NCBI GenBank assembly: GCA_035508495.1
Contig: DATJMX010000051.1
Coordinates: 1 to 43,002, forward strand
Direction: 5' to 3'
DNA: 43,002 bases
Origin: Candidatus Binataceae bacterium
GTDB lineage: Bacteria > Desulfobacterota > Binatia > Binatales > Binataceae
In this document: piece by piece, positions 34,899 through 42,622 of the stretch
How the letters are laid out: each line of letters opens with the position of its first letter
Position numbering within the stretch: position 1 is the stretch's first letter
The notes under the pieces: generated by a model
Told to the model about the DNA's origin: nothing
Seen by the model: the letters and a program-made list of their open reading frames with translations, nothing else
Databases searched by the model: none
Made by a program: the position numbers and the translations under genes

Positions 34899-35199
34899 TT
34901 GCCAGCTCCCAGCTGCCGCATGGCCAAACCGCACCCTGCGCGACGCGATCAATGTTGCGCAAGGTGGTTCGGCAGCGCCTGATACGTGCGCCACTAGCGG
35001 AACCGGCGCACCATTCAAAATCGTATTCAATATCTCCAACATCGCGATCACGCTGGCGAGTCTCTCCCGCGATCGCGAACTCGGTGACGATTGATGGAAC
35101 CGGCGAAGGAGTCACCGTGGACGGCGCGGTGGTGGCGCGATCTTCAACAACGGCGGCAAGCTAACCATTCACCTTGAGCGCCTGCGAATGTCCAGAATT
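34899..35199 (+). pseudogene. Fragment of a beta-helix surface/adhesin-type protein
   Basis: Reading across frames gives TLRDAINVAQGGSAAPDTC, then FKIVFNISNIAITLAS, VTIDGTGEGVTVDG and GGAIFNNGGKLTI. This order is that of right-handed beta-helix proteins with the TLRDAI opening and IFNNGGTLT repeats. Each part lies in a different frame and neither start nor stop is sensible, so it is a remnant of about 100 codons from a much larger gene. Confidence 0.75.
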
Positions 35200-35284
35200 T
35201 CTAAATAAGCAGAAAAAGTCGTCGACCTGGATGGTATCTTTCGGTCGTTAAATAGCGTATAAAAGACCATCACGTCTGGATCGT

Positions 35285-35361
35285 TCCCTTCACCTTAACT
35301 CGGGAATCAGCCCGGGTTTTCTGTTCGAGAGCTTCCCAGCCAAAAATCACGGAGGGCATAT
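35285..35361 (+). promoter_or_regulatory. Leader with conserved hairpin upstream of RRM gene
   Basis: A 7-bp stem ACTCGGG / CCCGGGT (35298-35304 with 35311-35317) closes a 6-nt AATCAG loop and ends 44 nt before the ATG. The leader of the paralogous gene at 32827 has the same plan (ACCCCGG / CCTGGGT, loop AATTCG, 42 nt from the ATG). Between hairpin and ATG both keep GGGTT-x-TC-x-G and AAAA...GGAGGGCA. Possibly a control element; it could also just reflect recent duplication. Confidence 0.5.
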
Positions 35362-35655
35362 ATGCCCAGTAAATTGTACGTAGGCAACCTCGCCTATTCG
35401 GTCGCAAATGGCGATCTGGAACAACTGTTTTCGCAAGCTGGAAAGGTCGAGAGCGTCGCTGTCATCATGGACAAGTTCTCTGGCCAGTCCAAAGGCTTTG
35501 GCTTTGTCGAAATGGCATCCGCTGAAGAGGCTTCGGCTGCGATTCAGCGTTTCAACGATACCGAGCTCAAGGGCAGAAACATCAAGGTGAACGAGGCAAA
35601 ACCTCGCGAATCGAGTTTCGGCGGTGGCAACAATGGTGGCCGTAGCCGCCATTAA
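35362..35655 (+). CDS. Glycine-tailed single-RRM RNA-binding protein
   Basis: 97 residues: MPSKLYVGNLAYSVANGDLE (RNP2 LYVGNL), KGFGFVEM (RNP1), and a Gly/Asn/Arg tail ending NNGGRSRH. Paralogue of the protein at 32827, with most residues shared. GGAGGG lies 6 nt before the ATG. A perfect terminator follows at once, so it is a single-gene transcript. It is intact although it stands between two pseudogenes, so it appears to be under selection. Confidence 0.93.
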   Translation: MPSKLYVGNLAYSVANGDLEQLFSQAGKVESVAVIMDKFSGQSKGFGFVEMASAEEASAAIQRFNDTELKGRNIKVNEAKPRESSFGGGNNGGRSRH

Positions 35656-35667
35656 AGCCGTTGAGCG

Positions 35668-35696
35668 GGGCGGGCTTCGGCCCGCCCTTTCTTTTT
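35668..35696 (+). terminator. Rho-independent terminator with UUCG loop
   Basis: Perfect 8-bp stem GGGCGGGC / GCCCGCCC closed by TTCG, followed by TTTCTTTTT. It starts 12 nt after the RRM stop. Confidence 0.95.
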
Positions 35697-35994
35697 CCTC
35701 CCGTTAGATCAAGCGCGCAGTTTCTCTGCCTGCATCAGGCGACTAACAAGCCAGCGTGAAAGGTTCGATTCTTCGACTTCCACCCGACGCGATCGCCGGC
35801 CTTTGTTTTGGATGCGGAACAGCCGATTCGCTCTGAACTATTAACTATTGAACGCCTCGAACAACATACCGAAAGCCTCGCAGTCGCGCAGCGGAGTCTA
35901 TCCCGCCCGATCGCTGCACGTAAGGGTTAGAACCTCGGTCGCGCAGAAATCAAGCGACAACTGACAAGCTCCCTTCAAGGGAGTAATCAAGCGC
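35697..35994. other. Intergenic stretch before sulfatase remnant
   Basis: About 300 nt. The only structure seen is a small palindrome CTCCCTTCAAGGGAG near 35971-35985, just upstream of the sulfatase remnant start. I see no gene. Confidence 0.4.
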
Positions 35995-36425
35995 ATGGCC
36001 GAGGAATCGAAGCCGGATTTCCCCAAACCTGTCAACGTGCCCAAAGGAGCGCCAAATATTCTTTTGATTCTGACCGACGACGTCGGCTTCGGAGCGAGCC
36101 GCACGTTCGGCGGACCGATTCCTACCCCCACGCTCAATCTTCTGGCTAAGGCTGACCTCCGCTACACGGAATTTCACACAACTGCGCTCTGTTCGCCCAC
36201 GCGAGCGGCGCTCATCACGGGTCGCAACCATCACACCGACGCTACCGGCGTCATCATGGAAATGGCGACCGGCTATTCCAGTTACAATTCCCCGATGTTC
36301 AGGAGCAGCGGAACCACAGAACGACTACAGCACGGCGTGGTTCGGCAAGAGCCACAACGTTCCCGATCGGCAGACCTGCGAGGCAGGTAACTTTGCTCTG
36401 TGGCGCACAGGACCAACAAATAACA
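35995..36425 (+). pseudogene. N-terminal remnant of an arylsulfatase
   Basis: The start PNILLILTDDVGFG holds the metal-binding Asp pair. CSPTRAALITGRNHH contains the C-x-P-x-R motif whose Cys is turned into formylglycine. After about residue 100 the frame is lost; the sulfatase reading goes on in another frame as NDYSTAWFGKSHNVPDRQTC and EAGNFALWRTGP, then stops near 36425. The rest of the gene is missing here; a C-terminal piece lies at 36916. Not a functional enzyme as sequenced. Confidence 0.88.
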
Positions 36426-36543
36426 TTCCTCCGATAGTCGATTCGCTAATGCTCCCAATGGTCTCGCGGTCATAACTTCGTTCAGTCGTGAGGTAAGCGG
36501 CTCGCCCACCTTATTCCCGCCTTCACGGCAGATCGGCTCCTAG

Positions 36544-36915
36544 TTGTTATTATCGATAAGGACTTATTGGAACGATGAAATCATTCTGGCTAGATCGCGG
36601 AATGCCGCCGTGGCACTCGGGCTGCTTTGCGTTTTGGTTTCGAGCGCTCACGCGCAAAGCGCGCCCGATCAACTGTCGTCCAGGAACGACCGACCCGCCA
36701 AACAGGCCATTGTCAATTTTGTCGCTTCCACGACGACAGCGGGCAATCCTGGCTTCGTCGCACCGGGTGCTCGTTTCGCCACCTTCGATCAGGACGGCAC
36801 GCTATGGGTAGAGCAACCGATGTATGCGCAGCTGGCGTTCGCTTTCTTTCGGGTCGCGGCGCTCGCACCGCAGCATCCCGAGTGGAAGGATGATATCGGC
36901 CAAACTGATGTCGGA
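36544..36915 (+). pseudogene. N-terminal remnant of a secreted HAD-family phosphatase
   Basis: The reading has a signal peptide (AVALGLLCVLVSSAHAQS), then NRPAKQ-like AIVNFVAS, GARFATFDQDGTLWVEQPMY (HAD motif I with DxDGT) and FFRVAALAPQHPEWKDDIG. Homology to HAD hydrolases stops at about 36915, where sulfatase sequence takes over. The natural start may be ATG 36575 followed by a frameshift. A truncated, non-functional gene fused to other debris. Confidence 0.8.
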
Positions 36916-37405
36916 CTGCAAAGCATCAGGCACGGACGACGAGACGGTGGATCCGCGCTTCGGCAAGGTGGGTAGGCAGGTATGCAAGGACACGGACGCT
37001 CTGACCAAAAAGCGGATGGAGACCATCGACGATGACATCGCCGAGCGAGCCGTAGATTTCATCCAGCGGCAGAGCAAGGCCGGCAAGCCTTTCTTTGTCT
37101 GGGTCAATTTCACCCACATGCATTTTCGCACCCACACCAAACCGGAGAGTCTCGGTCAGTCTGGACGCCGGCAGAGCCCATATCACGACACCATGATCGA
37201 TCACGACAAGAACGTCGGTGCGGTTCTCAAGGCGCTGGATGATCCGGACATCGTCGCGGGCAATGCGTTCGCGATGTACAGCACCGACAACGGTCCGCAT
37301 ATGAACTCCTGGCCGGATGCCGCGATGACGCCGTTGCGCAGCGAGAAGAACTCGAACTGGGAATGCGCCTACCGGGTGCCGGCGATGGTTCGTTGGCCGG
37401 GCTAG
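36916..37405 (+). pseudogene. C-terminal-side remnant of an arylsulfatase
   Basis: From ASGTDDETVDPRFGKVG onward the frame reads as the second half of a sulfatase: RMETIDDDIAERAVDFI, KPFFVWVNFTHMHFRTH, MIDHDKNVGAVLKALDD, AMYSTDNGPHMNSWPD (metal-binding DN) and NSNWECAYRVPAMVRWPG, then a stop. The final part of a normal sulfatase is missing. It is probably the other piece of the gene whose start is at 35995, with the HAD fragment lying between. Confidence 0.85.
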
Positions 37406-37458
37406 TCGCTCCTCAGCATCAGTCGCGAAAGCCTCGTAGAGATCAGACAGGAGTGTCC

Positions 37459-38580
37459 TTGAGAAAGATTCTTGGTGTGTTGGCAATCGCGATCCTGGGA
37501 GCTGCCTTGGCGGCTCCCGTTTATTCACAAACCGCTGGCTCTCCCGCCGCTTCGCCACAAAGCGAAACCGCGGAGATTCGTGTGGCCGCAATTATTGCTC
37601 CGCCGATAGTCATGGAACAGAACGGCCACCTGACCGGATTCGCCGTCGATCTCTGGAACGCGGTTGCGGCGCGGCTGAAGCTGAAGACGAGCTATCAAAT
37701 CATGCCCGACATAACCTCGATGGAGGAGGCATTACGATCCAAAAGCGTCGATCTCATCCTGGGCGTCTTTATAACGTCGACGCGCGATGAGGTCTTCGAC
37801 TTTTCCATCCCAACATTGCAAACAGGCCTGCAGATTATGGTGCTGGATACGGGCGAAAGAACGGGGACGGCTAACCCCCTATCGGACCTGCTCCGTCTGC
37901 TGTTTTCGCGAACGACCCTGTTATGGCTCGGCGTGGCGCTGCTGATCGTACTGATTCCGGCTCATTTGATCTGGCTCCTGGATCGACGGGACCCGGACGG
38001 CATGCTTTCGAACCGGAACTACTTTCCGGGTATCTTCGAGGCAATTTATTGGGGACTATCGTCGCTAACATCGCAAGCGCAGACGATGCCGCATCAATGG
38101 GTTGCGCGCGTGATATCGAACTTCTGGATGTTCGTGAGTGTGGTTTTCGTCGCGCTGTATACTGCCCAGCTAACCGCGACCCTGACCGTTCAACAGATTC
38201 GTGGCGCTATCGAGGGGCCGGACGATTTACCTGGTAAGCAGGTCGCCACGCTAGCCGGCACCACCGCCGCCGATTATCTTCGCGAACAGCACGTACAGGT
38301 GCAGGAGTTCGCGACGACCGATCAAATGTTTACAGCTCTCATGGATAAGAAGGTGGATGCTGTCGTCACGGCCGCGCCATTACTCCTTTACTATGCGGCG
38401 CATGAAGGAAAAGATCGGGTGAAGACGGTCGGTCCCGAATTCAACACTGCGCCGGCCGCCATCATGGTGCAGTTGGACAGCCCGCTGCGCAGGAAGATCA
38501 ACCTCGCTCTGATAGCGCTTCGTGAGAAGGGCACCTATCAGCAGATCTACGACAAATGGTTCGGCACCGCCGCCCCTTAA
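37459..38580 (+). CDS. Ionotropic glutamate receptor-like ligand-gated channel
   Basis: 373 residues. Signal peptide (1-24: LRKILGVLAIAILGAALAAP), ligand-binding lobe S1 (about 40-145: GFAVDLWNAVAARL, DLILGVFITSTRDEVFDFS), TM1 (152-174), a pore-loop region AIYWGLSSLTSQAQTMPH (from 194), TM at 222-244 ending in LYTAQLTATLT, then lobe S2 (to 373, ending YDKWFG). The order S1-M-pore-M-S2 is that of prokaryotic GluRs, and LYTAQLTATLT recalls the SYTANLAAFLT motif of animal receptors. No K-channel TVGYGD filter is present. TTG 37459 is chosen because AGGAG lies 5 nt upstream. Ends 11 nt before the next gene. An unusual solute-binding protein is the alternative, but the membrane segments argue against it. 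Confidence 0.87.
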   Translation: MRKILGVLAIAILGAALAAPVYSQTAGSPAASPQSETAEIRVAAIIAPPIVMEQNGHLTGFAVDLWNAVAARLKLKTSYQIMPDITSMEEALRSKSVDLILGVFITSTRDEVFDFSIPTLQTGLQIMVLDTGERTGTANPLSDLLRLLFSRTTLLWLGVALLIVLIPAHLIWLLDRRDPDGMLSNRNYFPGIFEAIYWGLSSLTSQAQTMPHQWVARVISNFWMFVSVVFVALYTAQLTATLTVQQIRGAIEGPDDLPGKQVATLAGTTAADYLREQHVQVQEFATTDQMFTALMDKKVDAVVTAAPLLLYYAAHEGKDRVKTVGPEFNTAPAAIMVQLDSPLRRKINLALIALREKGTYQQIYDKWFGTAAP

Positions 38581-38591
38581 AAAGTGCCAAC

Positions 38592-39445
38592 TTGAAGCTG
38601 CCGCGTTTGCAATTCTCGCTCTGCATAACGGTTGTGGGAATGTTGCTAGGCGTCTTTTTGTCGGCGTCGGCACTTGCGCAACAGGCTGCGACGCCAGCGT
38701 CATCGACGACGAGCGCCATGTCCGCTCAGGAGCTGCCAGTTAGCGTCCACAACCCATTTGAGGATTCCGTCAAAATTCCGATTCAGTCCACGACGGGATT
38801 TCAGCTAGGCCGGGATCACAAGGTTGGCGACGCCGTAAACTTCGAGCCATTGCTGCCATTCTCGCTGAATACGGATTGGGACCTGTTCGCACGGCCGAGC
38901 ATGACTGTCGCTTACTCTCCCACTCCGCATGAAGAATCCGGGCTGGAAGACCTCGAGACTTCATTTTTTCTCTCGCCAGCCAAAAATACCACTTGGATCT
39001 GGGGCTTGGGGTCTATCTTTGATTTCCCCACTGCCAGCAGCTCGGAACTGGGAACCGGCCGTTGGTCGGCCGGACCAACCGCGGCGCTGTTTACTCAGAG
39101 GGTCCTTGGTCCAATTACATTCTCGCCGACCAACTGATGTCGTTTGCCGGAAATCGTGAGCGCGGAAGCGTCAATCAGACCTACATCGAGCCTCAACTCA
39201 GCTACAACTTCGAGAACGGTTGGTACGTCGACTGCGATCGGCAAATCACCTACGACTGGACAGCCGACACGGCCAATGCCTGGCTCATTCCGATGGGCGC
39301 CGATATCGGCAAGGCGTTCAACATTGCCTCTCAGAGTTTGAGTCTGCAGATTGGCGCCTACGACCTGCTCAAGCGTCCGGACGGCGCCCCGCAATGGATA
39401 ATGCGCGCGACCATAACGCTCCTGTTTCCCGCTGGCTACAAGTGA
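38592..39445 (+). pseudogene. Outer-membrane beta-barrel-type protein, frameshifted
   Basis: The first frame has a signal peptide (to ASALAQQ), then GRDHKVGDAVNFEPLLPFSL, FDFPTASSSELGTGRWSAGP and ends early at 39137. From about 39100 the match continues in another frame: GPWSNYILADQLMSFAG, RGSVNQTYIEPQLSYNFENG, DGAPQWIMRATITLLFPAG. A single frameshift near ACTCAGAGGGTCC (39097-39110) splits what would be one ~280-residue barrel. It may be a sequencing error, because both halves look otherwise intact. It follows the receptor-channel gene by 11 nt. Confidence 0.8.
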
Positions 39446-39461
39446 CGAGCGAAAGCGCGCC

Positions 39462-40340
39462 TCACCACTTCCGAAATTCTGGAAACCCGACGGTGATGCC
39501 AAAAGCGATTGTTGTTTGGGGAGCGAGGGGCGAGTACTGCCGATACGCCATCCACTGTCCGGCCACGTAAAGATTGATTGGTGGCAAGCCCGGACGCACC
39601 ATCACGCGCCCGAGGCCTAGACTGAGCGGCAGCGTCGTCGGCGAATGATGTTGCCAGGAAACCATCCAGGTCGCGTCAGCCGATCGCAAATACCAACCGC
39701 GCCAAAGATGAACCAGTAATATCGGTTGAAATTCCATCACGCTCTGCGGTGGTCGATTAGCGGACGTATACGCGAATGAGATCGGATTCTGAAAAAGGAA
39801 TCCGGCGAGAAACCACGGAATCCCATAGTAGCCGGCCGCGAACGCAGGCCCCGCCTGCCATGCTCCCTGACCTGCGCTCTTGGAGGTCGCTGTGGGAAAG
39901 ACGAACGTCGGACCCACGCCAAATGCAAATCCTGAGTCTCTTCCGGGCCAGCGCGGAACCGCGAGGTCGAACAACTGCGTATCGCCAAATTCGGTCCGTG
40001 AGCCGCCGCCAGGACTCGGGACTGTGACCACGGTGAACGTCGGCCTGATGAGCTGAACGAAGGGAAGCAGCGAGTAGGGCGGAACGCGCGGAATGATCGC
40101 GCGCAGCACGGCATTGTTGGTTTGGACATGGGTGCCGAACGTCGCCGGCGAGTAAGCATCCTTGAAGAAGAGTTGCGGTAGCGTCGTCAGAGGGTCGGCG
40201 AATTCCTGCTCGAGCTTTTCAGTTTCGGAGAGGGAGGGTTGAGCCTCCGCCCATCGCGGATGAGCCGCCACCACCAAAGCTATCGCCGCGAATATTAACA
40301 CGAGTCGCAAGTGAGCGGTTGGTCCGGTTCTGCTGATCAT
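39462..40340 (-). CDS. Outer-membrane beta-barrel-type protein
   Basis: 292 residues with a signal peptide (1-33, ending PRWAEAQ) and alternating polar/hydrophobic strands to a C-terminal FGITVGFPEFRKW. Motifs RPTFTVVTVPSPGG, FGVGPTFVFPTATS and WQAGPAFAAGYYG match those in the frameshifted gene next to it, so they are paralogues that converge. The family resembles transporter-like barrels of unknown substrate. No lipoprotein box is seen. The gene is intact. Confidence 0.82.
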   Translation of the reverse strand: MISRTGPTAHLRLVLIFAAIALVVAAHPRWAEAQPSLSETEKLEQEFADPLTTLPQLFFKDAYSPATFGTHVQTNNAVLRAIIPRVPPYSLLPFVQLIRPTFTVVTVPSPGGGSRTEFGDTQLFDLAVPRWPGRDSGFAFGVGPTFVFPTATSKSAGQGAWQAGPAFAAGYYGIPWFLAGFLFQNPISFAYTSANRPPQSVMEFQPILLVHLWRGWYLRSADATWMVSWQHHSPTTLPLSLGLGRVMVRPGLPPINLYVAGQWMAYRQYSPLAPQTTIAFGITVGFPEFRKW

Positions 40341-40392
40341 TTGGTTACTTTTCGAGTGTTCGATACCCGGACTTACTACAAGGCGGCAAGAC

Positions 40393-40728
40393 TCATCGCA
40401 GCGCGGTCGCGAGACGACTTGGGCTCACATCGGTCTTGATGCGGCCACTGCGGATGGCCTTGACGAAGGTCTCGTAGTCGCGTTCGACCTGATCACCATA
40501 AGCAATGGCGTAGTCGCCCATCGCCTCATCAAAGTGATCGATGTTGCCAAGGTAGCCCGCGATCATCGCTGCATCGCCCGCTTTGTCATGGGCTCGGGCT
40601 AGCGCCAGGCCGCAAAACGTCGCATACGCGCGCATCACCCTGGGCGGCATAATTTCGACCTCAGCTGAAACCTTCATGTCGCGGAGTTGTGACCCGCCCC
40701 GCAGAAGTATCCGGACCGGCAGTAGAAA
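40393..40728 (-). pseudogene. C-terminal fragment of a DUF2252 protein
   Basis: Residues QLRDMKVSAEVEIM, then YATFCGLALARAHDKAGDAA, IAGYLGNIDHFDEAMGDYAI and AYGDQVERDYETF are the end of the DUF2252 family, whose full length is about 400-450. Only ~95-110 codons remain, and the N-terminal kinase-like part is missing; sequence upstream of 40728 does not continue it. An internal ATG (40677) could still make a 94-residue peptide. Confidence 0.78.
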
Positions 40729-40984
40729 ATTCGGCGTGGTGTGGTCGGTTGGTGCCGGTGTTTCCGGCGTTTATTGCACTCTACAGAGTTGCTTGGCAAC
40801 CTCTAACAACTGGCTATTGGGCACTTCCTTTTCTGCTCTGTCTTTGACCAGCTTTTCGCCGCAGCCTTCGACTGACCGCGGCTGGGCGAGAACTGTCTGA
40901 TTTTGGAATCGAGGCTGCTGCGCCGTGCAGCGAGCCGGCCAGCTTCGCTGGCCAAGCGTTGCGCGCGGCAGTCTCGCTCCTCGT
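40729..40984. other. Debris between DUF2252 fragment and transposase remnant
   Basis: About 256 nt with no gene I can support. It may hold the end of the IS element, because a minus-strand frame runs on from the transposase into it, but no terminal inverted repeat was found by eye. Confidence 0.35.
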
Positions 40985-41345
40985 TGTTTAGGCGCTGGCG
41001 ACGAAACTCCTCGGGTGCCAGGCAGCCGAGGCTCGAATTCGGCCGCTTACGATAGTATCGAACTCGCCACTGCTCGATCTTGGGGCGCGCATCGGCGAGC
41101 GAAAGAAGACCTGTTCGCTGGGGCACTCATCGCGCAAGCGGCTCTTGGACGATTCGATGAAGGTGTTCTGGACCGGACCGGCTTTCCGGGATCGATGAAC
41201 TGCGAGCGCAGCCGTGCTCGAATGCCCATTCATCCATTCACAGGTAGCGGAATTCAGAGCCATTGTCGGTCTGAATAACCACGTGAGAAGCCGCCGTTCC
41301 GTACCATCGCTCCACGACTCTGGCCGTTCGCCCCGCCAGTCAGCG
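40985..41345 (-). mobile_element. IS3-type transposase (integrase core) remnant
   Basis: The end of an OrfB-type transposase in broken frames: VVIQTDNGSEFRYL (second Asp of DDE), PVQNTFIESSKSRLRDECPS (with the Glu), EQVFF, then in another frame LADARPKIEQWRVRYYRKRP, NSSLGCLAPEEFRRQR. The first ~170 codons and the OrfA part are missing, an in-frame stop follows RYL, and at least two frameshifts occur. Inactive remnant. Confidence 0.88.
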
Positions 41346-41480
41346 GATGCGTTCACTGCGCCGGGCAGGAATTGACGCCTCAATTCGTTCGGAGGTCACA
41401 ATAAGGGCACATTCTGGCGGACCCTCATCGAGGCATCGCCGCCAGTTCCGCGTAAGTCCTTGAATATATTGAAGAATAAC

Positions 41481-41525
41481 TGGAGCGGGTGATCGGTTTC
41501 GAACCGACGACCTTGTGCTTGGCAA
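41481..41525 (-). other. 3' half of tRNA-Gly(GCC): probable displaced attachment site
   Basis: On the minus strand these 45 nt are a perfect tRNA 3' half. The anticodon loop TTGCCAA (anticodon GCC) comes first, then GCACA (3' side of the anticodon stem), AGGTC (variable loop), GTCGG-TTCGAAA-CCGAT (T arm), CACCCGC (acceptor), T and CCA. The 5' half is absent: the bases before the loop read TCGAG instead of the TGTGC needed to pair. A break exactly at the anticodon loop is what tyrosine-integrase elements leave when they insert into a tRNA 3' end. Encoded CCA, unlike the tRNA at 15157. Confidence 0.75.
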
Positions 41526-41726
41526 CTCGATTAGGGACGGGAACGACGGGGAGAAGGAATGATGGAAACCCTTCTGTCAGAAGGGGTTTCGCGATCGCTT
41601 CGCTACTTGACGACCTGTGGATATCTCCCCATTTCCCGCTCATTTTGCCAGAAATATGCCAGAAATCGTCCACAGGGAACAGACAGGACAAGCGGTGAAC
41701 ACGCCGAGCGTGGAATTGCGGGAATA
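41526..41726. other. Hairpin and tandem 11-bp repeats beside the tRNA half-site
   Basis: A hairpin of two arms, GAAACCCTTCT and AGAAGGGGTTTC (41565-41590), is followed by two adjacent copies of TGCCAGAAAT(A/C) at 41647-41668. CTGTGGAT (from ~41615) and a CCACAG (from ~41671) flank that part. No gene is supported. Their position next to a putative attachment core could make them integrase or excisionase sites, which is speculation. Confidence 0.45.
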
Positions 41727-42485
41727 TCAGGTACAACTGAGTATGAACTTCGAATAAGAAGTGAAATATACTCCGCCATTGACGTTGATCGACTGACCCG
41801 TGATGTAGCCGTTTCGCGCCAGCATCACCGCGACATCGGCGACCTCTTCGACACGGCCGAACCTGCCGACCGGAATTCGATCGGGAGTGATCCTCAAATC
41901 GGATTGCACCATGTCGGTCTCGACGAGTGCAGGCGAGATGACGTTGGCCGTAATCCCTTCCTTCACCAGATTCGATGCGTAGGAATGCATCAGGCCGATC
42001 ATACCCGCTTTCGATGCCGCGTAATGCGGACCGACAACGCCACCGACATTGGCAGCCGTCGAAGAAATGAAGATCAGCCGGCCCCATCTGGCCTGCCGCA
42101 TAGCGGGCAGAACTGCGCTAGTGACGAGGAACGCGGAGCGCAGGTTCACCGCGATCGTCTCGTCAAACAGGGCGAGATCGACATCCTCTATCCTGCGCCC
42201 CCGAGCGACGCCGGCATTGTTTACCAGGATACTCACCTCGCCAAGCTCAGCCGTGATCGCGGCCATCATCGAAGAGACTTCGTCGGGAACCGAGACATCG
42301 GCGCCCACCGCGATCGCGCGACGACCGGAATTCGTGATTCTCGCAACGACCTCGTCGGCGGCCGATTTGTTTTCTTTGAAGTTTACGGCGACGTCCGCAC
42401 CAGCTTCCGCGAGCCCAAGCGCAATTGCGCGGCCGATCCCGCGGCTGCCGCCAGTCACCAGAGCAAGTTTTCCATTGAGTTCCAT
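41727..42485 (-). CDS. FabG-like short-chain dehydrogenase/reductase, copy C
   Basis: 252 residues. The NADP(H) motif TGGSRGIGRAIA, LVNNAG, FISSTAANVGG and HYAASKAG (Tyr155, Lys159) are all intact. It is almost the same as copy A (28647), with about 27 differences in 243 aligned residues counted by eye, clustered at residues ~65-85. Where copy A stops after YFTS (TAG), this copy reads TAT and goes on for nine more residues (YSKFILSCT). Similarity also runs a short way upstream of the start. It lies on the presumed element side of the tRNA-Gly half-site. Confidence 0.93.
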   Translation of the reverse strand: MELNGKLALVTGGSRGIGRAIALGLAEAGADVAVNFKENKSAADEVVARITNSGRRAIAVGADVSVPDEVSSMMAAITAELGEVSILVNNAGVARGRRIEDVDLALFDETIAVNLRSAFLVTSAVLPAMRQARWGRLIFISSTAANVGGVVGPHYAASKAGMIGLMHSYASNLVKEGITANVISPALVETDMVQSDLRITPDRIPVGRFGRVEEVADVAVMLARNGYITGQSINVNGGVYFTSYSKFILSCT

Positions 42486-42622
42486 GCCGAAATTGTTTCC
42501 CTGCTGAACGTAAACATTACAAGCGGACAGGGAAAAACGATTCGTAAACGAAACGCACGCCGCCGATTCCGAGGGCGAAGTCGAGCGACGCGCGGAAATT
42601 GATTCTCCGGAGGTAAACGACG

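Noticed and set aside
40985..41345. Active insertion sequence
   Set aside because: Most of the transposase is missing, frames are broken, and no terminal inverted repeats were found by eye.
41481..41525. Functional tRNA-Gly gene
   Set aside because: The acceptor 5' strand, D arm and 5' anticodon stem are absent, so only a 3' half is present.
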